Assembly (NCBI RefSeq): GCF_008630535.1
Contig: NZ_VWPH01000007.1
Location: 434,001-498,000 of the forward strand
Reading direction: 5' to 3'
DNA from: Saccharopolyspora hirsuta
GTDB lineage: Bacteria; Actinomycetota; Actinomycetes; Mycobacteriales; Pseudonocardiaceae
DNA: 64,000 nt
The notes under the pieces were generated by a model. That model saw nothing but the letters and a program-made list of their open reading frames with translations. It ran no database searches and was not told where the DNA came from. The translations under genes were made by a program, and so were the position numbers. Positions within the stretch are counted from its first letter, which is position 1. The number at the start of each line of letters is the position of its first letter. Shown here in pieces: positions 10,311 through 19,711 of this stretch.

Positions 10311-10414
10311 TGACAGGAAGGTTCCCTTCCTCGCACCACCCCGCCGTCGCGGTGACAGGAAGGTTCCCTTCCTCGCACCACCCCGCCACCCCGGTGGCAG
10401 AAAGGTTCCCTTCC
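10311..10414 (-). repeat. R1 repeat cluster C, three units in a divergent promoter gap
   Basis: Minus-strand units lie at about 10311-10332, 10353-10374 and 10395-10414 (the last lacks part of the 5' arm). They sit between the divergent 2OG-oxygenase and tdh genes. The rest of the 317-base gap holds only a short palindrome GCAGCGCTGC at 10436-10445. Confidence 0.9.
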
Positions 10415-10534
10415 GCACCCCGTCCGGGTGGTTGTGCAGCGCTGCTAACCAGCCAGTGCAGAAAGTCGAGATGGACGGCCCGCCGGGGCCGGGCCAGACT
10501 CCGAGCTGATGCAGCCATCGAGAGCGGAGGAACC

Positions 10535-11574
10535 GTGCGCGCACTGGTGAAGACCTCGCCCGCGCCCGGCTTGGAGCTGGCGGACGTCCCGGACCCGACC
10601 CCGGGTCCCAACGACGTCGTGGTGCGCGTGCTGCGCACCGGGATCTGCGGAACGGACCTGCACATCGCGTCGTGGGACGAGTGGGCCGCGCGCACCGTGC
10701 CGACGCCGCTGGTGGTCGGGCACGAGTTCGCCGGGGAGGTGGTGGCCACCGGCAGCGCCGTCACCCGGGCCGCCGTCGGCGACTTCGTCAGCGGCGAGGG
10801 CCACCTGGTGTGCGGGAAGTGCCGCAACTGCCTGGCCGGGCGGCGGCACCTGTGCGCGAACACCAAGGGGCTCGGCGTGCACCACAACGGGGCGTTCGCC
10901 GAGTTCGCGGTGCTGCCCGAGCAGAACGTGTGGGTGCACCGCAGCGAGATCGACCCCGACGTGGCGGCGATCTTCGACCCGTTCGGCAACGCGGTGCACA
11001 CCGCGCTCAGCTTCCCGGTGGTCGGCGAGGACGTGCTGATCACCGGTGCCGGGCCGATCGGGCTGATGGCCGCGAGCGTGGCCAAGCACGCGGGCGCCCG
11101 GCACGTGGTCATCACCGACGTCAGCGAGCACCGGCTGGAGCTGGCCCGGCGGATCGGCGTGGACCTGGCGGTGGACGTGTCCACCACGCGGCTCGCCGAC
11201 GCGCAGCAGCAGCTGGACATGAGCGAGGGCTTCGACGTCGCGATGGAGGTGTCCGGCCAGCCCGACGCGCTGCGGGAGACCGTGGCGAACATGGCGCACG
11301 GCGGCCGGATCGCGATGCTCGGGCTGCCCGCCGCCGAGTTTCCGGTGGACTGGAGCGCGGTGGTGCTGAAGATGCTCACCGTCAAGGGCATCTACGGCCG
11401 CGAGATGTTCGAGACCTGGTACTCGATGTCGGTGCTGCTGGAGTCCGGGCTGGACCTGAGCCCGGTGATCACGCACCGCTTCCCGTACACCGAGCACGCC
11501 GAGGCGTTCGAGACGGCCCGCAGCGGGCGCTGCGGCAAGATCATCCTGGACTGGACAGCGAAAGGTTCCGCCTG

Positions 11575-11575
<1 letters not shown>
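10535..11575 (+). CDS. tdh: L-threonine 3-dehydrogenase
   Basis: 346 residues of the zinc-dependent medium-chain dehydrogenase family. It oxidises threonine to 2-amino-3-ketobutyrate with NAD+. Visible are the catalytic zinc ligands C38 (TGICGTD) and H63-E64 (VGHEFAGEV), the structural zinc cysteines C93, C96, C99 and C107 ([15 protein letters not shown]), and the nucleotide-binding loop GAGPIGLMA. The motif [12 protein letters not shown] near the C-terminus is characteristic of threonine dehydrogenase. GTG at 10535 has GGAGG at 10526-10530. Its stop overlaps the start of kbl (TGATG), the classic tdh-kbl pair, so threonine is channelled to glycine and acetyl-CoA. Confidence 0.95.
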
Positions 11576-12758
<1,183 letters not shown>

Positions 12759-12762
<4 letters not shown>

Positions 12763-13658
12763 TAGACCCGCGGCGGCTGCTGATCCTCCGCGCGCTCGCC
12801 GACCACGGCACGGTGCGCGCGGCGGCGGAGGCGCTCTACCTGACGCCGTCGGCGGTGTCGCAGCAGCTCACCGCGCTGGAGAACGAGGTCGGGCAGCCGC
12901 TGCTGGTGCGCCAGGGGCGGCGGGTCCGGCTGACCGCCGCCGGTGAGCTGCTGGTGGAGCACGCCAAGGCGGTGCTGGCCGAGCTGGAGCGGGCCGAGGC
13001 CAGCCTCGCGGCGTGCGCGGCGGGGACCGTGGGCACCGTGGAGGTGGCGTCGTTCGCCTCGGCCATCACGCAGGTGGTGGCCCCGGCGATCGTGTCGCTG
13101 CGCCGCCGCGCCCCGGACGTGCGGGTGCTGGTGCGCGACGCCGAGGCGCACAACAGCCTGATGATGCTGCTGGCCGGGGAGATCGACATCGCGATCTCGA
13201 TGGAGTACACCTCCACGCTGCAGGCCGACGCGCGGCGGGTGACCCGCTTCCCGCTCTACGCCGAGCCGTTCGACGTCGTGCTCCCCCGCGATCACGCGCT
13301 CGCGGACGCGCCGGAGGTGGCGTTGGGCGAGCTGCGGGACGCGGAGTGGATAGCGCCGCTGCCGGGCAACCCGTGCCGCGCGGTGGCCCAGGTGTGCTGC
13401 GAGAACGCGGGTTTCGTGCCGACCATCACGCACACCTCCGACGACTTCCGCGCGGTCGAGGCGCTGGTGGCGGCGGGCACCGGGGTGGCTCTGGTGCCGC
13501 GCACCGCGATCTCCGGCGACCTCGGCGCGGTGTCGCGGCCGGTCGCGGGCAAGGCGCCCACCCGCCGCGTCTTCGCTGCCGTCCAGTGCGGGCGGGACGA
13601 GCACCCGCTGGTGCGCGTGGTGCTGGACGCGCTGCTGGAGCACCCCGGACCGGGGTGA
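12759..13658 (+). CDS. LysR-family transcriptional regulator
   Basis: 299 residues. The N-terminal winged helix ([19 protein letters not shown], then [19 protein letters not shown]) is a textbook LysR DNA-binding domain, followed by a periplasmic-binding-like effector domain (about 90-295). The GTG overlaps the kbl stop codon, so the gene is both last in the tdh-kbl operon and possibly transcribed alone from a leaderless promoter. It may regulate threonine or glycine catabolism, or act as an exporter regulator of the ArgP type; the sequence does not decide. It ends one base before the convergent DUF1028 gene. Confidence 0.85.
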
Positions 13659-13659
13659 G

Positions 13660-14343
13660 TCAGCCGAGCAGCTCGTCGAACCTGCCCAGCGGGTCGTCCC
13701 TGGTCGGCAGGGCCGCCACGAACGGCAGCAGCTCGCGCTTCGCGACCTCGTGGATCCGGCGCAGCTCGGCGACCGGTTCGGGGTGGTCGTCCACCCGCAG
13801 GTCCAGGTAGGGGTGCGGGGCGCCGTTGTTGACGTGCAGCGCGGCGCTCTGCTTCCCGCGCCGGTCGCCACCGGCCCGCTGACCGGCTTCGAGCGAGGCC
13901 AGCAGCCGTTCGTGCAGCGGTTCGCCCGCGGTCGCCTCGAACTGCTCGGCCATGACGTCCACCGTTCGCGCGTCGACGAGCATGTTGCCCGCGACGACGT
14001 AACCGCGCCCGACCCGGTGACCCCGCCACGGGTGGGTTTCCGGACCGGTGTGCGCGGCGGCGCGCCCGCGCCGGTCCACGACGATCACCTGGCGGGCGTC
14101 CGCCCCGGGATCCGCGGTGAGGAGCTCGCGGAGCGTCTCGTCGGCCGAGCGCGTCCGGAGCAGTTCCAGGCCGTCGATGCCGAGCAGCGGGTTGATCAGC
14201 GCTTGGGTCGCGATGGCACCGGCATCCGCGCGCACGTGCACGGCCAGCGATCCGATCGCGGGCATCCGGGTGCTGATCGCGACACCGGCGCCGTCGGCGT
14301 CGCACGCGGCGATCGAGAACGTGCCCGCGTACGGGCCTGTCAC
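13660..14343 (-). CDS. DUF1028 family protein (Ntn-hydrolase-like)
   Basis: 227 residues. The start YAGTFSIAACDADG, then GVAISTRMPAIGSLAVHV and TQALINPLLGIDGLELL, matches the DUF1028 family, which has an Ntn-hydrolase-like fold. Family members are often found with amino-acid or peptide catabolism genes and are proposed amidases; the activity is unproven. The start is a GTG overlapping the stop of the upstream GreA-like gene (GTGA), so translation is coupled. Its 3' end abuts the convergent LysR gene with a single base between. Confidence 0.8.
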   Translation of the reverse strand: MTGPYAGTFSIAACDADGAGVAISTRMPAIGSLAVHVRADAGAIATQALINPLLGIDGLELLRTRSADETLRELLTADPGADARQVIVVDRRGRAAAHTGPETHPWRGHRVGRGYVVAGNMLVDARTVDVMAEQFEATAGEPLHERLLASLEAGQRAGGDRRGKQSAALHVNNGAPHPYLDLRVDDHPEPVAELRRIHEVAKRELLPFVAALPTRDDPLGRFDELLG

Positions 14344-14768
14344 CGGCGGTGCTGCCCGTGGGGCACGGCCCGCACGAGCGTCACCTGCGCGGTGCCGCCG
14401 TTCGGGACGGTGTAGGTCCGCATCTCGCCCTGCTTGGCCCCGGACAGCGCCGCCCCGAGCGGTGATTCCGGCGAGTAGACGTCGAGGTCGTCGTCGGCGC
14501 CGCCGCGCGCACCGAGCAGGAACGTCTCGGTCTCGCCGTCGTCGAAGCGGACGGTGAGGACCATGCCGGGTTCGGCGATCCCGTCGTCCGGCGGGGTTTC
14601 GCCGACCACCGCGTCGCGCAGCAGCTCCTGGATCTCGCGGATGCGGGCGCGCCGCTGCCCGTCCTCGTCGCCCTCTCCCCCGGCGCGGCGGGCGAGCAGC
14701 TCGTCGAGCTCCGCGCGCAACCGGTCGTGGGCCTCCTGGGTCAGCCAGCGGGGTTGAGCAGTGGTCAT
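14340..14768 (-). CDS. GreA/GreB-family transcript cleavage factor-like protein
   Basis: 142 residues. The C-terminal FKBP-like domain (YSPESPLGAALSGAKQGEM, then RTYTVPNGG) is typical of GreA/GreB. The N-terminal coiled coil is shorter than in housekeeping GreA (158-165 residues), and the usual acidic tip GDLSENAEY is replaced by GGEGDEDGQ. It is probably a paralogue acting in the RNA polymerase secondary channel, with uncertain cleavage activity. The start MTTAQPRWLT at 14768 was preferred over the ATG at 14810. It overlaps DUF1028 by four bases. Confidence 0.75.
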   Translation of the reverse strand: MTTAQPRWLTQEAHDRLRAELDELLARRAGGEGDEDGQRRARIREIQELLRDAVVGETPPDDGIAEPGMVLTVRFDDGETETFLLGARGGADDDLDVYSPESPLGAALSGAKQGEMRTYTVPNGGTAQVTLVRAVPHGQHRR

Positions 14769-15168
14769 CGGTTTCCTCGTGTTTCGATCGTTCGGTCGCA
14801 GGTCCTGCACGCGCTCGACTTCGCGTTTCGGGGGAATGGCGGGAATCCGCCGCTGCGGGATGCGCGGTCGGTGGCCGCGGGGCCGGGCGGGCGCTCAGCG
14901 GGAGGCGGTCTTCGCGTTCCGCGAGCTGCAGCGCATCGGCCGGGAGGTGCCGGACGGCCCTCTTCCGGGTACGAGCCGGTCACGACGAGCATGTGCGGTA
15001 TCGCCGACCACGACCAGCCCTCCCGTGCCTCGACTCCGGCGTTCCAGACCGAGGATGGCCGAGGCGCGAGGTGCGCCCATTGTCGCGGCCGAACAAAAAC
15101 CTGATCGAATTTGTCCGTTCCACCCAGCTGCCACCGCGCCGGATTGTGCTTTCGCGCGCGCGAGCGCC
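14769..15168. other. 400-base gap without a recognised gene
   Basis: Several short open frames occur on both strands, but none has a convincing start, ribosome site or recognisable product. An AT-richer patch (about 15090-15120) could hold a promoter for the leftward GreA-like gene. Confidence 0.4.
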
Positions 15169-15513
15169 TCAGAGCGCGAGGACCAGCGTTGCGACGGCGA
15201 AGGCCAGGAACAGCCCGGGACCGACGATCGTGAGGTACTCGCCGACGCGCACGTGGGCGATGACGGCACCGATGAAGAACAGCACGAGCCCGACCGCCGC
15301 GGCCACCCCGATGAGCGGGACGCCCAGCAGCCCGAGCAGGAGCCCCAGCGCCCCGGCGGCTTTGAGCGAGCCGAGCACCGGCAGCCACGACTCGGGGACC
15401 TGCACCGCCGCCGAGTTGGCGAGCACGAACTTCGCCTTGGCCAGGTCCGCGACCGCGATTCCGGCGTTGAGCAGGATCGTGGTGGACGTGACGAGCACGT
15501 GAGCGGTGAGCAC
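15169..15513 (-). CDS. DoxX-family membrane protein
   Basis: 114 residues, almost entirely four hydrophobic helices: an N-terminal helix (LVTSTTILLNAGIAVADLAK), then SLKAAGALGLLLGLLGVPLI, a third around AAAVGLVLFFIGAVIAHVRV, and a C-terminal FLAFAVATLVLAL. The layout, with PVLGSLKAAGALGLLLG after the first helix, is that of small DoxX-like proteins of the inner membrane, which lack a firm biochemical role. It is divergent from a LysR gene 81 bases away, a typical regulator-target arrangement. Confidence 0.8.
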   Translation of the reverse strand: MLTAHVLVTSTTILLNAGIAVADLAKAKFVLANSAAVQVPESWLPVLGSLKAAGALGLLLGLLGVPLIGVAAAVGLVLFFIGAVIAHVRVGEYLTIVGPGLFLAFAVATLVLAL

Positions 15514-15580
15514 GGGACCCCCTCCTCCTTGACGTCAACCAGCCTTGCCCCGCTCCCACCTTGTGTCCAATATCTGCATC

Positions 15581-15586
15581 TATAAC
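15581..15586 (+). promoter_or_regulatory. -10 element (TATAAC) for the lysR gene; shared lysR/doxX control region
   Basis: TATAAC ends eight bases before the ATG. A TTGTGT at 15561-15566 is a possible -35 with short spacing. The AT-rich segment 15561-15586 is the only candidate LysR binding region between the two divergent genes. Confidence 0.4.
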
Positions 15587-15594
15587 CTGACGGC

Positions 15595-16494
15595 ATGGAT
15601 GTCGACACGCGGCTGCTGCGCTACTTCGCGGCGGTGGCGGAGGCGGGCAGCCTGACCCGCGCCGCGGAGCTCCTGTACGTCTCGCAGCCCGCGTTGACCA
15701 AGCAGATCAAGCAGCTGGAGGCGCTGCTCGGCGTCCAGCTGTTCACGCGCTCCCGCACCGGCATGGCGCTCACCGAACCTGGGCGCGCGCTGGCCGCTCG
15801 GGTGCCCGGACTGCTGGCCGAGTGGGACGAAGCGCTGCGCGAAACCCGGAGCACGGCCAGCAGAGCCGCGCGCGTGCTGCGCGTCGGGTTCCTCGCCAGC
15901 GCCGCCAACGAGGCGACGCAGGAGATCGTCGCAGCCTTCGGGCGGCTGCGCCCCGGCTGGCGGGTCGACATGCGGCAGGCGTCCTGGTCGAACCCGACCG
16001 CCGGACTCGCCGACGGCGACGTCGACGTGGGCCTGCTGCGGCTGCCGTTCCCCGGCCAGGAGGCGCTGCGGGTCGCGGTCCTGCTCACCGAACCCCGCTG
16101 GGTGGCGCTGCCCTCGACGCACCCGCTCGCCTCGCGCGAGGTGATCGCGTTCGACGACCTGCGGGACGAGCCGTTCGTGGCCGCCCCCGAGGAAACCGGC
16201 TGGTGGCGGGACCACTGGCTGGCCGTCGAGGAGCGCGGCGGCCACCCGGTCCGCATCGGCGCGGTCACCGACCAGCCGGACGCCTGGCTCAGCGCGATCG
16301 CCAACGGCTACGGCGTGGCGCTCGCCCCGGAGTCCTCCGCCCGCTTCTACGCGCGCCCCGGCGTCACCTACCGTCCGGTCACCGGCGTCGGCCCGAGCCA
16401 GGTCGGCGTCGCCTGGGCACCGGCCGACGACACCAACCCGGTCGTCCAGGACTTCGTCCGCTGCTGCCTCGACCACACCCCCGGAGCGGCCTGA
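15595..16494 (+). CDS. LysR-family transcriptional regulator
   Basis: 299 residues. The N-terminal helix-turn-helix (LLRYFAAVAEAGSLTRAAEL, then VSQPALTKQIKQLEALLGV) and the effector domain (VLRVGFLASAANEATQEI onward) are those of the LysR subfamily that resembles BenM/CatM regulators. It is transcribed away from the DoxX-like gene and probably controls it and itself through the 81-base intergenic region. The ATG at 15595 fits a leaderless message. Downstream is R1 cluster D and a convergent oxidoreductase. Confidence 0.88.
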   Translation: MDVDTRLLRYFAAVAEAGSLTRAAELLYVSQPALTKQIKQLEALLGVQLFTRSRTGMALTEPGRALAARVPGLLAEWDEALRETRSTASRAARVLRVGFLASAANEATQEIVAAFGRLRPGWRVDMRQASWSNPTAGLADGDVDVGLLRLPFPGQEALRVAVLLTEPRWVALPSTHPLASREVIAFDDLRDEPFVAAPEETGWWRDHWLAVEERGGHPVRIGAVTDQPDAWLSAIANGYGVALAPESSARFYARPGVTYRPVTGVGPSQVGVAWAPADDTNPVVQDFVRCCLDHTPGAA

Positions 16495-16505
16495 GCCGGT
16501 GACGT

Positions 16506-16637
16506 GTGGAAGGGAACCTTCCTACCACCAGCCCCCTGCGCCACGCACCCGAACCGAGTTGGGCCGCCCGCCACCTCGAAGCAAGGGAACCTTCCTGTCA
16601 CCGGCACCGCGACGTGACCATGGGAACCTTCCTGCCA
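16506..16637 (+). repeat. R1 repeat cluster D, three units
   Basis: Plus-strand units at about 16506-16526, 16581-16600 and 16617-16637 lie between convergent genes. The first has TACCA instead of TGTCA, the second a shortened left arm (GCAAGGG), the third a CATGGG arm. Confidence 0.9.
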
Positions 16638-16649
16638 CCCGCGCTTCGG

Positions 16650-17609
16650 TCAGGCGAGCAGCAGGGTTCGGCCTGGGGTGGTGCGGGCTTCGACTGCGGC
16701 GTGGGCGTCGGCCGCGCGCTCCAGCGGGAAGGTCTGGCCGATGGTCGGGGTGATTCGTCCGGCCGCGGCGGCCGCCAGGATCCGTTCGGTCAGCGGTCGC
16801 TTCTGCTCCGGCGTCGGTTGCGCGTCGAGCCCGATCACGGTCAGCTCGCGCCGCTGCGCGTCCGCTCGGTCGTGCTCGGCGAACCCGCCGCTGGCCGCGC
16901 CGAAGGTGAAGATCCGGGCGCGGTCGTCGACGATGTCGAAAGCGGCGCTGCCGACCGGCCCGCCCACGCCGTCGAGGACGACGTCGAACCCACCGGTCAG
17001 CTCGTGCGCTCGCCCGGCCCAGCCCGGGTCGGTGGGGTCCAGCGCGTCCGCGCCGAAGGACCGCACCAGGTCCAGCTTCGCCGCACCCCGCGCGAGGCCG
17101 ACGACGCGGGCCCCGGCGGCCCGCGCGAGCTGCACCAGCAGCGATCCCGCTCCCCCGGCAGCGCTGGTGATCAGCACCTGTTCGCCAGGCCGGATCCGAG
17201 CGGTTTCGGCCAGCCACAGCGCGGTGGTGCCGTCGTGCAGCAGCGACGCCGCTTCCGGCAGGCCCAACCCGTCCGGCACCACGACGAGCGCCTCAGCATC
17301 GACGACGACCAGTTCGGCGCAGGTCCCGCCCGAGGTGTGCGCGGCGGCGACCCGCCTCCCCCTCCAGGACGGGTCGACGTCCGCACCGACGGCGACGACC
17401 TCACCCGCCACCCCGTCCCCCGGCACGTAAGGCGGCGCGGTCCCGAAGAACTCCGCACCCCAGCCCTGGCGCAGCTGGGTGTCCAGGAACAGGACGTCCA
17501 CCGCCGACGTCCGGACCAGCACCTGGCCAGGCCCCGGCGAGGGGTCGGCGGTCTCGACCACCGACAGCACCTCCGGTCCGCCGAACTCCGTCACTTCGAC
17601 CGCGCGCAT
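16650..17609 (-). CDS. zinc-less quinone oxidoreductase-like NADPH dehydrogenase (MDR family)
   Basis: 319 residues of the medium-chain reductase family, quinone oxidoreductase branch. The start MRAVEVTEFGGPEVLSVVE, the NADPH loop SAAGGAGSLLVQLARAAGA (about 140-158) and DVVLDGVGG are typical; zinc-binding cysteines are absent. It would reduce quinones or enones with NADPH in the cytoplasm. The ATG at 17609 follows GAGGAGG. An inverted repeat lies about 50 bases upstream. It is transcribed in the same direction as, and 56 bases after, the FAD monooxygenase/membrane protein pair. Confidence 0.85.
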   Translation of the reverse strand: MRAVEVTEFGGPEVLSVVETADPSPGPGQVLVRTSAVDVLFLDTQLRQGWGAEFFGTAPPYVPGDGVAGEVVAVGADVDPSWRGRRVAAAHTSGGTCAELVVVDAEALVVVPDGLGLPEAASLLHDGTTALWLAETARIRPGEQVLITSAAGGAGSLLVQLARAAGARVVGLARGAAKLDLVRSFGADALDPTDPGWAGRAHELTGGFDVVLDGVGGPVGSAAFDIVDDRARIFTFGAASGGFAEHDRADAQRRELTVIGLDAQPTPEQKRPLTERILAAAAAGRITPTIGQTFPLERAADAHAAVEARTTPGRTLLLA

Positions 17610-17653
17610 CGCGAATCCTCCTCAGCAGGTTGGGAATCACCCTCCGATCTCGA

Positions 17654-17670
17654 CTTAACTCGAAGTCAAG
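17654..17670. promoter_or_regulatory. operator-like inverted repeat upstream of the quinone reductase
   Basis: CTTAACT-CGA-AGTCAAG: 7-base arms with one mismatch around CGA. It overlaps the stop of the upstream gene and contains a TTGACT usable as a -35 in the leftward direction. Confidence 0.45.
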
Positions 17671-18217
17671 CACCGGCGCGGAACCGGATCGCCATGCGTT
17701 GCGCGTACCAGCGGGTGAACGCCGCGGGCACGGCGAATCCGGCGATCTTGATCGCCAGCACCCAGCCGGTCGCGGTCGGCGCGTCGTGCAGGAGGACCGC
17801 GAGAGCGACAGCGGCGAGCGCGAACGCCGCCGCCCACACCGCGGTCAGCACCACGTTCGCGCGGTGGAACTCCGGCCGGTCCCACACCTGCGACGGAGCG
17901 CGCCGCCGCGCGATGGCCAGCGTGAACGGGTGGCCGACCAGGAGCGATCCGCCTGCGGTCAGCGCCAGCCAGGCGTCGACCAGGACCGGGCCGCAGCGCA
18001 CCGCCGGATTCCCCGCGAATACCGGGGAGAACCCGGCGGCCAACGCGAAGAACACCACCGCGCTGGCCGGGATCACCAACTCGCCCCAAGCCCGCCCCGC
18101 GCGGCGCTCCACGAACAGCACAGCAGCGGCGATCAGCAGGCCGACGAGCGCCCCGCAGTGCCAGGCGGAGCTCGTCGCGACCAAGGCGTAGCCGATCCAG
18201 GGCAGGAATCCGATCAT
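17666..18217 (-). CDS. multi-pass membrane protein of unknown function
   Basis: 183 residues. Five or six hydrophobic segments are visible: IGYALVATSSAWHCGALVGL, ELVIPASAVVFFALAAGF, VDAWLALTAGGSLLVG, VVLTAVWAAAFALAAVALAV and WVLAIKIAGFAVPAAF. No catalytic motif is recognised. Its ATG overlaps the stop of the FAD monooxygenase gene by four bases (ATGA), so the two are translationally coupled and presumably work in one pathway. It may be an integral membrane partner or transporter accessory; the family is not identified. Confidence 0.7.
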   Translation of the reverse strand: MIGFLPWIGYALVATSSAWHCGALVGLLIAAAVLFVERRAGRAWGELVIPASAVVFFALAAGFSPVFAGNPAVRCGPVLVDAWLALTAGGSLLVGHPFTLAIARRRAPSQVWDRPEFHRANVVLTAVWAAAFALAAVALAVLLHDAPTATGWVLAIKIAGFAVPAAFTRWYAQRMAIRFRAGA

Positions 18218-19638
18218 CGCGCGCTCCTCGCAACCGGGGCGGGAGCGCCGAACTGCTCGCGGAGCACGTCGGCCAGCGCGCCGTCGCCGAACCAGCAGGC
18301 CGTCGCGTCCGGCCGGAGCAGCAGCGAAGGATAGTCCACTTCGGACTTCGCGCGGACCACGTCGACGCGGTCGGCCCAGCCCTCGGGGACTTCCAGCGAG
18401 CCGGTCAGGTCCAGCAGGAGCCCGCGGCCGGAGCGCAGCAGTTCGGCCAGCCGCACCGGGCCCTCGTCGGTGACCAGGTCGAGGTCGGGCACCCTCCCCG
18501 CGGCGTCCAGGCCGGACATCATGCCCGCGAGGTGGCGGTTGGTGTCGGGCAGTCTCATCAGGTCGGTGAAGATCTCGCGCAGCGCCACCACGTCCTCGCT
18601 CGCACGCACGTCGGCCAGCACCCGCTGCGCCGAGGTGTGGTGCAGCACGCGGGCAGCCGCCGGGTGCCGCTCGGCGTGGTAGCTGTCGAGCAATCCCTCG
18701 GGCGCCCAACCGGCCACGGTCGCGGCGAGCTTCCACCCGAGGTTGATCGCGTCCTGCATGCCCAGGTTCAGGCCCTGCCCGCCGAGCGGCGGATGGATGT
18801 GCGCGGCATCGCCCGCGAACAGCACGCGCCCGGACCGGTACTGCTCCACCTGCCGGGTCGCGTCGCTGAACCGCGAGGACGTCAGCACTTCCGCGAGCCG
18901 GGTGGGCGGGTCGTAGATCGCGGTCAGCGCGCGCTGCACGCCTTCCGGGCTCGGATCGGCCTCTTCCGCGCTGCCGCAGGTGAACCGGTACCGGTCACCG
19001 CCGAGCGGCACGAGCACCCCCCAGAAGCCACCGCCCTCCCGAGTCATGCTGCTGAAGTGCCCGATGGTGGAGGGCACCGAATCCGATGCGGCGGAAAGCC
19101 GGATCTCCGCCAGCACCGCCCGATAGCTGCCGGGGCGCCCGGGGAAGGGAACGCCGAGCAGCTTCCGCACGGTGCTGTGCGCGCCGTCGCAGGCGACGAC
19201 GTACTGAGCTCTCAACGTTGCGCTGCCAGCGATCACCGTCACCCCGGTCTCGTCGGGCTCGATCCCGGTCACCGGGTGGCCGCGCAACACCTGCGCGCCT
19301 TTCGCCACCGCCGCGTCCTCCAGCACCTCTTCGAACTCCCACTGCGGGATCGGGATCGGATGCGGGGTTCTGGTGCGCCAGGGCGTGCAGTCCAGCGGGA
19401 CCGGCAAGGTCGCGAAGTGGCCGCCGACCTCGGCCCGCGGCAGGGCCCTCGCCAGCACGGCGTCCAGCAGGCCCCGGGCGTCCAGCAGTTCGGCCGTGCG
19501 GGGTTGCACGGTTCCACCTTTGGTCTGCTCGATGCGTTTGGACCGCTCCTCCACGACCGCGGTCCGCACCCCGGCCAGGGCCAGCTCGTGCGCGAGCGCC
19601 AATCCGGTCGGGCCCGCTCCGACGACCAGGACGTCCAT
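18214..19638 (-). CDS. FAD-dependent aromatic monooxygenase (rifampicin monooxygenase / PHBH fold)
   Basis: 474 residues. The FAD-binding GxGxxG (VVGAGPTGLALAHELALAG) is at the N-terminus, the DG motif (CDGAHSTVRK) in the middle, the GD motif (VLFAGDAAHIHPPLGGQGLN) near residue 283, and a thioredoxin-like C-terminal domain completes the class A flavoprotein hydroxylase pattern. It hydroxylates a phenolic or polycyclic substrate with NAD(P)H and O2; homologues inactivate rifamycins or act on polyketides. ATG at 19638 has GGAGGA upstream. It is divergent from a TetR gene, with three 17-bp-spaced repeats between them, implying ligand-induced expression. Confidence 0.88.
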   Translation of the reverse strand: MDVLVVGAGPTGLALAHELALAGVRTAVVEERSKRIEQTKGGTVQPRTAELLDARGLLDAVLARALPRAEVGGHFATLPVPLDCTPWRTRTPHPIPIPQWEFEEVLEDAAVAKGAQVLRGHPVTGIEPDETGVTVIAGSATLRAQYVVACDGAHSTVRKLLGVPFPGRPGSYRAVLAEIRLSAASDSVPSTIGHFSSMTREGGGFWGVLVPLGGDRYRFTCGSAEEADPSPEGVQRALTAIYDPPTRLAEVLTSSRFSDATRQVEQYRSGRVLFAGDAAHIHPPLGGQGLNLGMQDAINLGWKLAATVAGWAPEGLLDSYHAERHPAAARVLHHTSAQRVLADVRASEDVVALREIFTDLMRLPDTNRHLAGMMSGLDAAGRVPDLDLVTDEGPVRLAELLRSGRGLLLDLTGSLEVPEGWADRVDVVRAKSEVDYPSLLLRPDATACWFGDGALADVLREQFGAPAPVARSAR

Positions 19639-19650
19639 GAAGTCCTCCTC

Positions 19651-19691
19651 AGTGCAAAAGTAGACTGAGTGCAATATAGGCCTGAGTGCAA
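19651..19691. promoter_or_regulatory. triple 17-bp direct repeat in the tetR/monooxygenase promoter
   Basis: AGTGCAA occurs at 19651, 19668 and 19685, exactly 17 bases apart. The repeats occupy the divergent promoter between the FAD monooxygenase and TetR genes and are the likely TetR operator array. On the minus strand they read TTGCACT and may double as -35 elements. Confidence 0.65.
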
Positions 19692-19699
19692 GAGCGGTC

Positions 19700-19705
19700 T
19701 AGACT
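19700..19705 (+). promoter_or_regulatory. -10 element (TAGACT) for leaderless tetR
   Basis: TAGACT ends six bases before the GTG start of the TetR gene and directly follows the operator repeats. Confidence 0.4.
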
Positions 19706-19711
19706 GCGGGG

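Noticed and set aside
15095..15117. Possible second SigR promoter (GGAAC ... GTT on the minus strand)
   Set aside because: The spacer is only 16 bases and it lies over 300 bases from the next leftward start.
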